64,000 nucleotides of DNA from Poriferisodalis sp965204125 (GTDB taxonomy: Bacteria > Actinomycetota > Acidimicrobiia > Acidimicrobiales > Poriferisodalaceae), in contig NZ_OZ241968.1 in assembly GCF_965204125.1 (NCBI RefSeq), positions 1,984,001-2,048,000 on the forward strand, read 5' to 3'. Below the pieces are notes generated by a model. That model did no database searches. It saw only the letters and a list, made by a program, of their open reading frames with translations, and was not told where the DNA came from. The position numbers and the translations under genes were made by a program. Of the stretch, positions 34,407 through 42,954 are shown in pieces. The first letter of the stretch is position 1; each line of letters opens with the position of its first letter.

Positions 34407-35012
34407 TCAGAATGGATGAGGATGGCGCTCGGCGAAGTGCCTAGCCCACTTGCTGTACTTGCGCTCGCGCTCCGCACGTCGTAGGTACTTCGCAGCAGAC
34501 TTCTGCTTCCCGCTGGCCAGCGCCATCTCGGCTCGAGCCTGGAACTCCTCCGCCTTCCGGTCGCAGAGCCGAATCCCATAGTCGTCGAAGCGATTGATCT
34601 GCTGATTGATCCAGTGCCCGGGACCCATCTTGACCAGTGCTCGCCCTGCGCTGCCGAGGGCTTCGACCCGCAGCACGGCGCGACGCAAGCGGATCCTTGC
34701 GACGAATTCGAACCCGACGCCGTTCGCAATGCTCAGCGGTATCAACACCCACCACGCCGCCCAACTCGAAGAGCTAATCCACAGGATGGTCACCGTGATC
34801 CCCGATATCAACGACCACAGGTGGAGGCCAAGCGCGACGCGGTCCTGCGAATAACTGACAGGACGTCCGTCAGACCAGCGGACCCTGCGGCACGCTTCTA
34901 TTGCCCGTGCCATCGACTCAACCACCTCCCGCATTCCAAGTGCTACAACAGGCGACCCTGCATCAAAGAGATGCTTCGTCGCCCATTCAACACCCACTCG
35001 GATTTCTTGCAT
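34407..35012 (-). CDS. Hypothetical membrane protein, possible partner of the secreted protein
   Basis: 201 residues from the ATG at 35012. An N-terminal amphipathic part, two hydrophobic segments (LHLWSLISGITVTILWI and AAWWVLIPLSIANGVGFEF), then a long basic cytoplasmic tail ending HPHPF with many Lys/Arg. It overlaps the end of the upstream secreted-protein gene by 26 bp, so the two are made together. No family recognised. Possible immunity or transport partner; inference from context only. An ATG at 34934 is an alternative start. Confidence 0.65.
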   Translation of the reverse strand: MQEIRVGVEWATKHLFDAGSPVVALGMREVVESMARAIEACRRVRWSDGRPVSYSQDRVALGLHLWSLISGITVTILWISSSSWAAWWVLIPLSIANGVGFEFVARIRLRRAVLRVEALGSAGRALVKMGPGHWINQQINRFDDYGIRLCDRKAEEFQARAEMALASGKQKSAAKYLRRAERERKYSKWARHFAERHPHPF

Positions 35013-35811
35013 TGCACGTCGGGGTATTGGTTGGACGGCCTCCGCTGGATGATCCGCCACGGGGCCTGACGTGGTTGTAGACAGCTCCGCCGGCGGTCCT
35101 GCCCGCCGCCACGCACTGCGCTGGGCCGCAAGCCGTCAGTACCGCCGCAGCCGTGGGAGCCGCGAGCCGTGCCAGCACGACGACGGCTAGAAACCACGCC
35201 GGGTCAGCAACCACGGGGTAAGCAGCGTCTTCGTGATCAATGGCTTGAACGAGGGTTGCGCCGTCGAGGGTGTAGCGGGTGGGCACTTCCTCGCCGTTGG
35301 CGTCGAGGGCCCACGGCGAAGCGATACCGCCCGATTCGTTGCCGTCGGCGTCGAAGAACCTCACCGAACCATCCGGCTGCAATTCAGCGGTATGGCCATC
35401 AGGCACCGCATTCTCGAATCGATACTCGGTGGGTGCCTCGTGGCTGTGGATCAAGAGCAGGGCAGCGAACAAAGATCGATCTTCGGGCTCGTGCGTGAAC
35501 AATTCGACGTTGGCATTGTCGAAGAGAATCTCGACGGCTGTGGGGACCAATTCACCGGGTGCCCAGACAGCCCCATATGTGGGCACGCCGGTGGAGCCAA
35601 CTGGCCCGATCGGCCCCCCTGGTCGCAACCCCTCGATCCCATCGTCGTCGCCGGCGCCGTCACCTTCGCCGGTTGAGGGCTGCTTGTCCCAGGTGTCGCT
35701 CAGCAGATCGTTACCGGGGTCCATGCTCCCGGAGTCATCGGCTGCGGCAGGCACCGCCACCAGGAAGCTGCCTGCCAGAAGCAGGGCGGCTACCACCGCG
35801 CGATAGCGCAC
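34987..35811 (-). CDS. Secreted protein with actinobacterial YPVVADP-type module and variable C-terminus
   Basis: 274 residues. Signal peptide with likely cleavage after VPAAA. An acidic Gly-rich region is followed by a module (about 130-205) with HTAELQPDGSVRFFD, the stretch ASPWALDANGEEVPTRY, and AYPVVADPAW; I recall this pattern from many actinobacterial secreted proteins whose C-termini differ. Here the C-terminal part (about 206-274) has a hydrophobic helix and four Cys (CGPAQC, CNARNPSGC). This may be a toxin or bacteriocin-like tip. The upstream region is AT-rich with several TATG/CATA elements. Function unproven. Confidence 0.7.
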   Translation of the reverse strand: MRYRAVVAALLLAGSFLVAVPAAADDSGSMDPGNDLLSDTWDKQPSTGEGDGAGDDDGIEGLRPGGPIGPVGSTGVPTYGAVWAPGELVPTAVEILFDNANVELFTHEPEDRSLFAALLLIHSHEAPTEYRFENAVPDGHTAELQPDGSVRFFDADGNESGGIASPWALDANGEEVPTRYTLDGATLVQAIDHEDAAYPVVADPAWFLAVVVLARLAAPTAAAVLTACGPAQCVAAGRTAGGAVYNHVRPRGGSSSGGRPTNTPTCNARNPSGC

Positions 35812-35967
35812 TTGTCGTTATCACATCGACTCCATCTGTTATGTGCATATGCACACGTTTGGCTGAGGCATCGACATTAATTCATGTTGGGATTCGATGA
35901 CATCCGGCTGGCCGACTCGTCATGAGTCGCCTCGGTATGCACGCAGTCGACGGCCGCGCCGCTGCAA

Positions 35968-36045
35968 CTGCGACGCAACCCGCCCCCTGCTATGGCCGTC
36001 GCCCTCAACGACGCGATCGCCGAGACGCAAACCGAACTCGACTAA
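35968..36045 (+). pseudogene. Decayed duplicate of the ccmH-ccmI 3' end
   Basis: Reads LRRNPPPAMAVALNDAIAE then TQTELD and a stop, against LQRNPPPAMAAALENAITE then MQAELE in the intact gene. No start codon or upstream homologous sequence is present; a stop (TGA 35923-35925) lies 42 bp upstream in frame. It flanks the secreted-protein/membrane-protein pair on the right, while the intact gene flanks it on the left. Confidence 0.8.
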
Positions 36046-36072
36046 CCCACCGCGAAGCGTCCGCGAGAGTGT

Positions 36073-36921
36073 TCAGCCGCCGAGAGCAGCGAGGAACTCC
36101 CGCACGACGAGAACTGCTTCGTTTTGGCGACGGGCATGTGCAGCAGCGTCATCAGAAGCAGCGAGGAAGTTGGCATACGCCGACGGTCCATCGTGTTCGG
36201 GAGTCTCAAATCGTGCCCGCATCGAGTCAAGGGTCTCTTGGATCCTCGGGGCGCGACGAATGGGGCTGCCGGCGGCAGCCAATCCCGCCGCCCTGGGCCC
36301 GCCGTGGTAGTTCCTCAGCGTGTAAATCAGGTCGTAGGCGTCCTTGTTGTGATGGCGCTGTTGGAAGGCGAGCGTCTTGAGCGCCACGAAGCTCCATAGA
36401 CCCGCAACTCGCAAGGTCACCGTTGAGGTCCCCCCATCGTCGAGGCGCTCCGCAGTCACACTCACTTCAAAGAAATCCTGTGCGACGAGGCTGGCGCCGG
36501 GGGCATTGAAGGCAGCGAACTTGGAACCCGTGCCGTCGCTGGGTTTGTGGATCCGGCCTGGCTCTACGGCATCGGTTTCGCAGAGGAAATCCACTTCGAT
36601 CACGGCCTCCTCTATGCGGCGGTGCCACTTGTAGTCCGGTTGACCCCGAACGAATCCCGAGCGCTCGACGTTGCGGTAAAGGGTGTCGTAGCTCTCAGTG
36701 GATTCGCCCACGGCGAGTTCGATGACGAGGTCAACGTCCGTCGTGCCTGCGTGGGGGCTGGTAGGGGATGGTGATGTTCCGACGATGTAGCGCGGGGCAA
36801 GACCTCCGACGAGCACCACCCGTTCACCCCATGGGCCGATGTCGCCGAGCAAGGTGACGAGGACGCGCTCACAGAGGTCCGTCGTCGCGGCGTCGTACTC
36901 GCTCTGGTGACTTGGGGTCAT
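36073..36921 (-). CDS. Nucleotidyltransferase-fold protein, AbiEii-like putative toxin
   Basis: 282 residues. A nucleotidyltransferase core is seen: VLVGGLAPRYIVG near residues 36-48, then TTDVDLVIEL near 60-69 (the two Asp of the metal site) and AVIEVDFLCE near 105-114 as third acidic position. The C-terminal half is helical with ALKTLAFQQRHHNKDAYDL, which resembles the KxxDxxDL pattern of AbiEii and related toxins. Its start overlaps the stop of the upstream HTH gene (TCA at 36921-36923). Paired this way it fits a type IV-like toxin-antitoxin unit; activity is inferred. Confidence 0.7.
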   Translation of the reverse strand: MTPSHQSEYDAATTDLCERVLVTLLGDIGPWGERVVLVGGLAPRYIVGTSPSPTSPHAGTTDVDLVIELAVGESTESYDTLYRNVERSGFVRGQPDYKWHRRIEEAVIEVDFLCETDAVEPGRIHKPSDGTGSKFAAFNAPGASLVAQDFFEVSVTAERLDDGGTSTVTLRVAGLWSFVALKTLAFQQRHHNKDAYDLIYTLRNYHGGPRAAGLAAAGSPIRRAPRIQETLDSMRARFETPEHDGPSAYANFLAASDDAAAHARRQNEAVLVVREFLAALGG

Positions 36922-37964
36922 CAGAAGCCAATGAGCTCGCGGCGCAGGTGGTCTGCCTGCTCGCGCCCTCGCCTCGGGTCACGTCTGAGATCGAGAAAGA
37001 GCCGGACGCGATTGGTGATCCACGCATCGCTTTCGCGTGCGCGAAAGGCAAGCGGTGTGTCGTCGCGTACTTGGAGGAACACGACATTCGGCCCAGACTC
37101 GACCTCGAGTGCGCCGATCTGCTCGCAAATGGCGCTGGGGTCCGTCAGAGCCCCGAGCCATACTTCGCTGACGAGGACATTTGTCACGAACGGTGCGACA
37201 CGCGCAGCTGCGGCTGCTCCCGTGAGCGCATATTCGACCTCGGCTGCATCGAGTCCGGAACAGAGTGCTTCTGCCGGCCGCCCATCACCGGCTTCAAGCA
37301 TGTACGTGAGCGTTCGCAGCGGACGATCTCGGTGTTCTTCGATCAATAGGTCAAGCAACGCAGTGGGGTTGACCAAGCGTCGTGACTTGGCTGGTCCGGC
37401 TCCTTGAGACTCCAAGACGCCTTCGCCGTCAAGGCGCCGCACAACTCGGTGCGCGAGCCCGACTGCCACTCCTGCCTGCCTCGCCAGTTCTGTGACCTGC
37501 CAGGAGCGCTTCGTATCCAAGAGCATCGCTTGAACCACCAGACTGGACTTGCCCGACAGGCGTGTCGGAGGAGGGGCGCGCTTGGGGCGTCGCTCACCTG
37601 TGATCCTCATGATGAGTCCCGGCAGCGTCAAGCGAATATTGCCGAGGCCGTCGATCGAACCGATGCCTTCGGCCGCGAGGATCTCGCTCGCGCGTGTTGT
37701 CATCTCGCGTGCTATCACCACCATCGGCATCGAGAGCTGGCGTGCATGGTGGGTGATTTGGTGAGCCGTGGCGCTATTGACCCGAGTCTTGGCTTCTATC
37801 GCTACCGGCGTTGTCGATCCGCCGTGTCGGACGATTGCGTCGGCGCGCTGGGCGCGGCCGTGCTCGACGGTGACGGTGAATTCTGGGATCGCTCGCAGAA
37901 TGCGGACTGCTTCAGCTTCAAGCTCTCTTTCTAGTTGCCACCTGATTTCATTATTCACATTCAT
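36921..37964 (-). CDS. HTH protein with nuclease-like N-terminus, AbiEi-like putative antitoxin
   Basis: 347 residues from the ATG at 37964. N-terminal domain (about 1-130) includes RADAIVR and AIEAKTR, a D-x(n)-EAK pattern as in restriction-endonuclease-like folds. A winged helix-turn-helix follows (WQVTELARQAGVAVGLAHRV near 158-177, then RRLDGEGVLESQGAG). The C-terminal part resembles AbiEi-type antitoxins. It is the first gene of a two-gene operon with the nucleotidyltransferase. An inverted repeat spans its start codon, suggesting autorepression. Alternative: a plain transcriptional regulator. Confidence 0.68.
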   Translation of the reverse strand: MNVNNEIRWQLERELEAEAVRILRAIPEFTVTVEHGRAQRADAIVRHGGSTTPVAIEAKTRVNSATAHQITHHARQLSMPMVVIAREMTTRASEILAAEGIGSIDGLGNIRLTLPGLIMRITGERRPKRAPPPTRLSGKSSLVVQAMLLDTKRSWQVTELARQAGVAVGLAHRVVRRLDGEGVLESQGAGPAKSRRLVNPTALLDLLIEEHRDRPLRTLTYMLEAGDGRPAEALCSGLDAAEVEYALTGAAAAARVAPFVTNVLVSEVWLGALTDPSAICEQIGALEVESGPNVVFLQVRDDTPLAFRARESDAWITNRVRLFLDLRRDPRRGREQADHLRRELIGF

Positions 37965-37989
37965 TATGAACAATGTATCAAGTGTGAAT
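37953..37989. promoter_or_regulatory. Operator-like inverted repeat at the start of the AbiE-like pair
   Basis: ATTCACA (37953-37959) and TGTGAAT (37983-37989) are perfect inverted 7-mers 30 bp apart centre to centre, about three helical turns. They bracket the antitoxin start codon at 37964. The surrounding 60 bp is much more AT-rich than the window. A dimeric HTH protein could bind here. Confidence 0.45.
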
Positions 37990-38171
37990 TTGCATTGACC
38001 TCCAGCGAGCGCATCCATTCGCATCCATGGCGCATATGGAAACACTGCGTACTAGTCGACAGAACCGATTATCGGGTTGCGGCAGTAGCGTGCTTGGCGA
38101 GCGGCAGGTGCGGCTGCAACGCCGGTGCAGTCACCACGCGGCAAGCGATCGCAACCGGTCAGGGGCACCCA

Positions 38172-39356
38172 GTGAAGGGCAAGCGTCGAGGGTCAGCCGC
38201 CAACGGCGGACCAGCCAGCGTCACCGACCAGCAGCTGGCCGCTGCGGTGGCTGACGTGATCGACCCTGAGCTGCGCCGGCCCATCGGCCAGATGGGCATG
38301 CTGCGGGCCGCCGCAGTCGCCGGGCGTGCGGCACAGGTGCTCGTGGCCTTGCCGTCGAACGACTGGCCGGCCGCCGGCCACGTTTCGCACGCCGTGACCG
38401 AGGCGGGATGCGCCCTCGACGGCATCGACGACGTGGTCGTGGAATTCACCGTCATGGACGAAGCCGAGCAGTCGACGCTGCGGGCTCAGCTCATCGGCGA
38501 CCCCGCGGCGTCAGCCGGCACTCATGCCGGCCACGGGCACGCCGAAGGCCGTGAGGTGCCGTTCGCCCAGGCCGGCAACAAGACCCGCGTGCTGCTGGTG
38601 GCCAGCGGCAAGGGCGGCGTCGGCAAGTCGAGCGTGACGGTCAACCTCGCGATAGCGCTGGCCCAGCGCGGCACCCGCACCGCGGTTATCGACGCCGACG
38701 TGTGGGGCTTCTCCATTCCCCGGATGCTCGGCGTGCAGCGCCCGCCCACCGTGATCGACCAGATGGTGGTGCCCACCGAAGCACACGGCGTGCGATGCAT
38801 GTCGATGGGCTTCTTCGCACGAGAGGACCAGCCGGTGATCTGGCGCGGCCCGATGCTGCACAAGGCGCTCGAGCAATTCCTCACCGATGTCTTCTGGGAC
38901 GAGCCCGACCATCTTCTGATCGACCTGCCGCCCGGCACGGGCGACATCTCGCTCTCGCTGGCACAGTTCCTGCCCCGCTCGGAGATGCTGGTGGTGACCA
39001 CGCCGCAGCCAGCAGCGCAGAAGGTGGCCCAGCGCGCCGCCCAGATGGCGGGGCGCGTCAACCTGCAGGTGCGGGCGGTGATCGAGAACATGAGCTGGTT
39101 CACGGGCGACGACGGCAAGCGTTACGAGCTCTTCGGCTCCGGCGGCGGCCAAGCGCTGGCCGACGAGCTGGAGGTGCCGCTGCTCGGCCAGGTGCCGCTG
39201 GTGCCGCAGTTGCGAGCGGGCGGCGACGAGGGCATGCCGATCGCCGCGGCAGACCCTGACAGCGAGACGGCCGGTGTGTTTCAAGACATGGCGCGCCTGC
39301 TCTGCGAGGAGCATCTGCCGACCCGTCGCTACAACGAGGGGCTGAAGCTGCTGTGA
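38172..39356 (+). CDS. mrp: Mrp/NBP35-family P-loop ATPase (Fe-S carrier)
   Basis: Iron-sulfur cluster carrier ATPase. 394 residues from GTG 38172. N-terminal DUF59-like domain (VADVIDPELRRPIGQMGML), a His-rich linker, then deviant Walker A GKGGVGKSS near residues 145-153, DADVWGFSIPRMLG and LIDLPPGTGDISL. The CxxC seen in many Mrp proteins is replaced: the segment reads WFTGDDGKRYELFG, which I believe is common in actinobacterial members. Coupled to selO by a GTGA overlap. The start is not certain; no strong ribosome site is seen. Confidence 0.9.
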   Translation: MKGKRRGSAANGGPASVTDQQLAAAVADVIDPELRRPIGQMGMLRAAAVAGRAAQVLVALPSNDWPAAGHVSHAVTEAGCALDGIDDVVVEFTVMDEAEQSTLRAQLIGDPAASAGTHAGHGHAEGREVPFAQAGNKTRVLLVASGKGGVGKSSVTVNLAIALAQRGTRTAVIDADVWGFSIPRMLGVQRPPTVIDQMVVPTEAHGVRCMSMGFFAREDQPVIWRGPMLHKALEQFLTDVFWDEPDHLLIDLPPGTGDISLSLAQFLPRSEMLVVTTPQPAAQKVAQRAAQMAGRVNLQVRAVIENMSWFTGDDGKRYELFGSGGGQALADELEVPLLGQVPLVPQLRAGGDEGMPIAAADPDSETAGVFQDMARLLCEEHLPTRRYNEGLKLL

Positions 39357-40984
39357 GCGTCACGGCGGCGATGCCGATCGGCTCGCTCGACGAGCTCAGT
39401 TTCGACAACCGCTTCACCGCCGCGCTTCCCGCCGACCCCGACGCCGGCAACTCCCGCAGGCAGGTGATGGGAGCGTGCTACTCGAGGGTCGAGCCGACAC
39501 CGGTGCCTGCACCGCACCTGCTGGCGCACAGTGCGGAGATGTTCGACCTGCTGGGCTTCGACGCCGAACTGGCGAGCGACCCGGAGTTCGCCGCGGTGTT
39601 CGGCGGCAGCACGCTGCTCGACGGCATGGATCCGCATGCCCACTGCTACGGCGGCCACCAGTTCGGCAACTGGGCCGGTCAGCTCGGCGACGGCCGGGCG
39701 ATCGCGCTCGGCGAAGTGGTGGACCGCGACGGCCAGCACCAGACCCTGCAGCTCAAAGGCGCCGGCCCCACGCCGTATTCCCGCACGGCCGACGGCCTGG
39801 CCGTGCTGCGCAGCTCGGTGCGCGAGTTCCTGTGCAGCGAGGCCATGGCGCATCTCGGCGTGCCGACCACCCGGGCGCTCAGCCTGGTGGCGACGGGCGG
39901 CATGGTGATGCGCGACATGCTCTACGACGGCAACGCCGAGCTCGAGCCCGGGGCTGTGGTCTGCCGGGTGGCGCCCTCGTTCGTGCGGTTCGGGAACTTC
40001 GAGATCTTCGCTTCCCGCGGCGATATCGACACGTTGCGCACGCTGACCGATTTTGTCATCGGCACCGACTTTCCTGACCTGGCCGCCGACACCGAGTCCG
40101 GCAGCTCGTCGCCGGAGCGGTATGCGCGCTTCTTCGACGAAGTGGTGCGGCGCACGGCGGACATGGTGTGCGAATGGCTGCGGGTGGGCTTCGTGCATGG
40201 GGTGATGAACACCGACAACATGTCGATCCTGGGCCTCACGATCGATTACGGCCCTTACGGCTGGCTCGACAACTACGACCCCGACTGGACTCCGAACACC
40301 ACCGACGCAGCCCACCGCCGCTACCGCTTCGGCACGCAGCCGGCCGTCGCGCAGTGGAATCTCATGCAGCTCGCCAATGCGCTGTACCCGCTGGTGGGCG
40401 AGGCCGAGCCGCTGCAGGCAGCCCTCGACGGCTACGTGCCCTACTTCGAGGAGCAATGGTCGGTGATGATGGCCGCCAAGCTGGGATTGCCAGAGCTGGC
40501 GACCGAGGCCGACCGTGAGCTGGCGACCGGGGTGCTCGAGGTGCTGCGGCTGGTCGAGACCGACATGACGATTTTCTGGCGACGGCTCGCCACCGTCGAC
40601 ACCGTCGAGGGCGTCGACCCGGCCAAGCGCATCGCCCCGCTCGCCGACGCGTACTACCAGCCTTCCGAGGTCACCGACGAGCACCGCTCAGCCACGAGTG
40701 AGTTCGTCGAGCGCTACGCGGCACGGCTGCGAGCGCTCGGCATCGCGGACGCCGCACGGACCGAGACGATGAACCGGGTCAATCCCAAGTACGTCCTCCG
40801 CAACTACCTGGCCCAGCTCGCCATCGACGCCGCCACCGGCGGCCGCCCCGAGGCCATCGGGGAGCTGCTCGACGTCATGCGCCACCCTTACGACGAACAG
40901 CCCGACCGGGAGTCCTACGCGGCACTGCGCCCCGACTGGGCCCGCACCCGAGTCGGCTGCAGCCAGCTCTCCTGCAGCTCCTGA
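39353..40984 (+). CDS. selO: Protein adenylyltransferase SelO (YdiU family)
   Basis: Pseudokinase-fold enzyme that transfers AMP to Ser/Thr/Tyr of target proteins, linked to redox stress. 543 residues. Family segments: YGGHQFGNWAGQLGDGRAI near 99-117, LQLKGAGPTPYSR near 136-148, FVHGVMNTDNMSILG near 280-294 with the Asn/Asp metal site, and YGPYGWLDNYDP. The C-terminus ends CSQLSCSS, so Cys sits where some eukaryotic homologues have selenocysteine. Overlaps mrp by 4 nt. Confidence 0.94.
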   Translation: MSVTAAMPIGSLDELSFDNRFTAALPADPDAGNSRRQVMGACYSRVEPTPVPAPHLLAHSAEMFDLLGFDAELASDPEFAAVFGGSTLLDGMDPHAHCYGGHQFGNWAGQLGDGRAIALGEVVDRDGQHQTLQLKGAGPTPYSRTADGLAVLRSSVREFLCSEAMAHLGVPTTRALSLVATGGMVMRDMLYDGNAELEPGAVVCRVAPSFVRFGNFEIFASRGDIDTLRTLTDFVIGTDFPDLAADTESGSSSPERYARFFDEVVRRTADMVCEWLRVGFVHGVMNTDNMSILGLTIDYGPYGWLDNYDPDWTPNTTDAAHRRYRFGTQPAVAQWNLMQLANALYPLVGEAEPLQAALDGYVPYFEEQWSVMMAAKLGLPELATEADRELATGVLEVLRLVETDMTIFWRRLATVDTVEGVDPAKRIAPLADAYYQPSEVTDEHRSATSEFVERYAARLRALGIADAARTETMNRVNPKYVLRNYLAQLAIDAATGGRPEAIGELLDVMRHPYDEQPDRESYAALRPDWARTRVGCSQLSCSS

Positions 40985-41065
40985 CCCTCGCCGGAAGACT
41001 CGAACTGCGCTGCGTTGTCGCCCTCAGCAGCCGGTTGCCGCAGACCCCACCGATAGCCTGCGGGT

Positions 41066-41296
41066 ATGGACATCCGGATCGGCATCACGCACGGCGGTCG
41101 GGAGCTCAGCGTCGAAATCGACGACGAGGCTGCTGAAGACGCGGCGGCGTCGCTCGAAGGTGCGCTGAGCGGCGACGACACAGTGCTCTGGCTGAATGAT
41201 CGCAGCGGGCGCCGCGTCGGGGTGCCCATCGACAAGCTCGCCTACCTGGAGCTGGGTCCGGCCGGCGATCGGCGCATCGGCTTCGCAGCCGACTGA
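41066..41296 (+). CDS. DUF3107 family protein
   Basis: 76-residue actinobacterial protein of unknown function. Full-length match in pattern: MDIRIGITHGGRELSVEID, then DRSGRRVGVPIDKLAYLELG. The mycobacterial homologue is the TB9.4 antigen. Seven bases before the kinase gene, so probably one transcript. Confidence 0.88.
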   Translation: MDIRIGITHGGRELSVEIDDEAAEDAAASLEGALSGDDTVLWLNDRSGRRVGVPIDKLAYLELGPAGDRRIGFAAD

Positions 41297-41303
41297 GATT
41301 CGA

Positions 41304-42914
41304 ATGCGGGCGCCCGCCGATCGGCCGCTGCCCGCAGACAACGTGCGCGACAACACCCGCGATGGCCCGCGCGAGCACCTGCGCCGCTTGCTCGCATGGT
41401 GGTCGCTGCTGGCCGACCTGTCGTTTTCGGACCTGCTGCTGTTCGTGCCCGGACAGGTGACTGCACTCGACGAACTTCCCGACGAAATCGCCGACGCCGA
41501 CACCAACCACCCCGACGGACCGCCCCGTCCGTGGCGCCGGCTCGGCCCCGAGACACCGCTGACCGTGATCGGCCAAGTCCGGCCCACGACCGGCCGCACG
41601 CTGTACCGCGACGACCACATCGGGCTCTGCGTCGCCGCCGGCGAGCGGCCATTGGTGTCAGAGGCATTCGCCCGCGGCGTCATCGTCACCGGCGAGGGCC
41701 TGCGCGTGCCAGGCGACCGGCGGGCACGCATCACTGCGGTGCCGGTGACGTTCGACGGCGTGACGATTGCCGTGATGAGCAGCGAGGTGACGCCGCGCTT
41801 CACCGACATCCGCGATCCCGGCGAGCTCGAGCGCACCTACATCGCGACGTTCGGACGCCTCGCACGCATGGTCGCAGCCGGCTCATTTCCGTATCGGGGG
41901 GCCGATGTCACCCACGAAGAAGCCCCGCGGGTAGGCGATGGGCTGTTCCTGACCGACGAGACGACACGCATCGGATTCGCCACGCCCAATGCGGTCAGCG
42001 CCCTGCACCGCATCGGGGTTGGCGGCAATGTGCAGGGGCGCCGCGTGCGAGACCTTGATCTCGGACCGGACGTCGTGGGGCGGGCCATGAGCGGCGGGAT
42101 CCCGGTGGTGGACGAGGTGGAGCACCAGTCGGTGACGGTGCAACTGCAGGCGCTGCCGCTCACCGACACGCCCGTGCGCAACGCCCTGGTGCTGCTGCGT
42201 GACGTGACGGAGCTGCGCCGCCGTGACCGGCTGCTCATCTCGAAGGACGCCACGATCCGAGAGATTCACCATCGGGTCACCAACAACCTGCAGACGGTCT
42301 CGTCGCTGCTGCGCATCCAGGCCCGTCGCTTGGAATCGCGCGAGGCGAACCGGGCGCTCGACGAGGCGGTGCGCCGCATCCGCGCCATCGCTCTCGTGCA
42401 CCAGACTCTGTCGACCGAGACCACCGATGATGTCGACTTCTGCGATGTCGCCGAGACGCTGACCGAGACGATGCGCCAGAGCATCACGTTCCCGGAGCGG
42501 CCCATCGATTTCACCGTCTCCTGCGAAGCGGGGATGCTGCGATCGCAGACAGCGACTTCGCTGGCCGTGGTGCTAAACGAGCTGCTCCAGAATGCCGTGG
42601 ACCACGCCTTCCCTCAGTTGTGGGAGATCGAGGACCAGGCGCTGGAGGCGGCGCCGGCGCTCGACGAGAGCCCCATCGGCCACGTCGAGGTGGAGATCTC
42701 GCGGCCGTCGGCAGATCTGCTGTCGATGGTTGTGCGTGATGACGGTGTCGGCATCCCGGCCGACTACGACTCGCAGCGCCCAGGCGGGCTCGGCACCTCA
42801 ATCGTCCGGGCGCTGTGCGGGTCAGATCTCGGCGGCACCTTCGAGGTTCGGCGCCGGACGCCCCCGCCGGGCTCCGAAGCCGTGGTGCAGATCCCCCTGC
42901 GCACCATCGCCTGA
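41304..42914 (+). CDS. pdtaS: HisKA_2-type sensor histidine kinase (PdtaS-like)
   Basis: Cytoplasmic two-component kinase without membrane helices. 536 residues. The N-terminal part (about 1-190) is GAF-like, followed by a PAS-like region (about 200-305). The phospho-acceptor region IREIHHRVTNNLQTVSSLL near 317-335 is the HisKA_2 form, and the HATPase domain has NELLQNAVDHAF (N-box) and VRDDGVGIPADYD (G1). The partner ANTAR-type regulator PdtaR is not in the window. In mycobacteria this kinase signals through RNA-binding PdtaR. Confidence 0.87.
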   Translation: MRAPADRPLPADNVRDNTRDGPREHLRRLLAWWSLLADLSFSDLLLFVPGQVTALDELPDEIADADTNHPDGPPRPWRRLGPETPLTVIGQVRPTTGRTLYRDDHIGLCVAAGERPLVSEAFARGVIVTGEGLRVPGDRRARITAVPVTFDGVTIAVMSSEVTPRFTDIRDPGELERTYIATFGRLARMVAAGSFPYRGADVTHEEAPRVGDGLFLTDETTRIGFATPNAVSALHRIGVGGNVQGRRVRDLDLGPDVVGRAMSGGIPVVDEVEHQSVTVQLQALPLTDTPVRNALVLLRDVTELRRRDRLLISKDATIREIHHRVTNNLQTVSSLLRIQARRLESREANRALDEAVRRIRAIALVHQTLSTETTDDVDFCDVAETLTETMRQSITFPERPIDFTVSCEAGMLRSQTATSLAVVLNELLQNAVDHAFPQLWEIEDQALEAAPALDESPIGHVEVEISRPSADLLSMVVRDDGVGIPADYDSQRPGGLGTSIVRALCGSDLGGTFEVRRRTPPPGSEAVVQIPLRTIA

Positions 42915-42954
42915 CGGCTGCTCAGCCGGTGGCTCGGCCTACGGGCTCAGTGTC

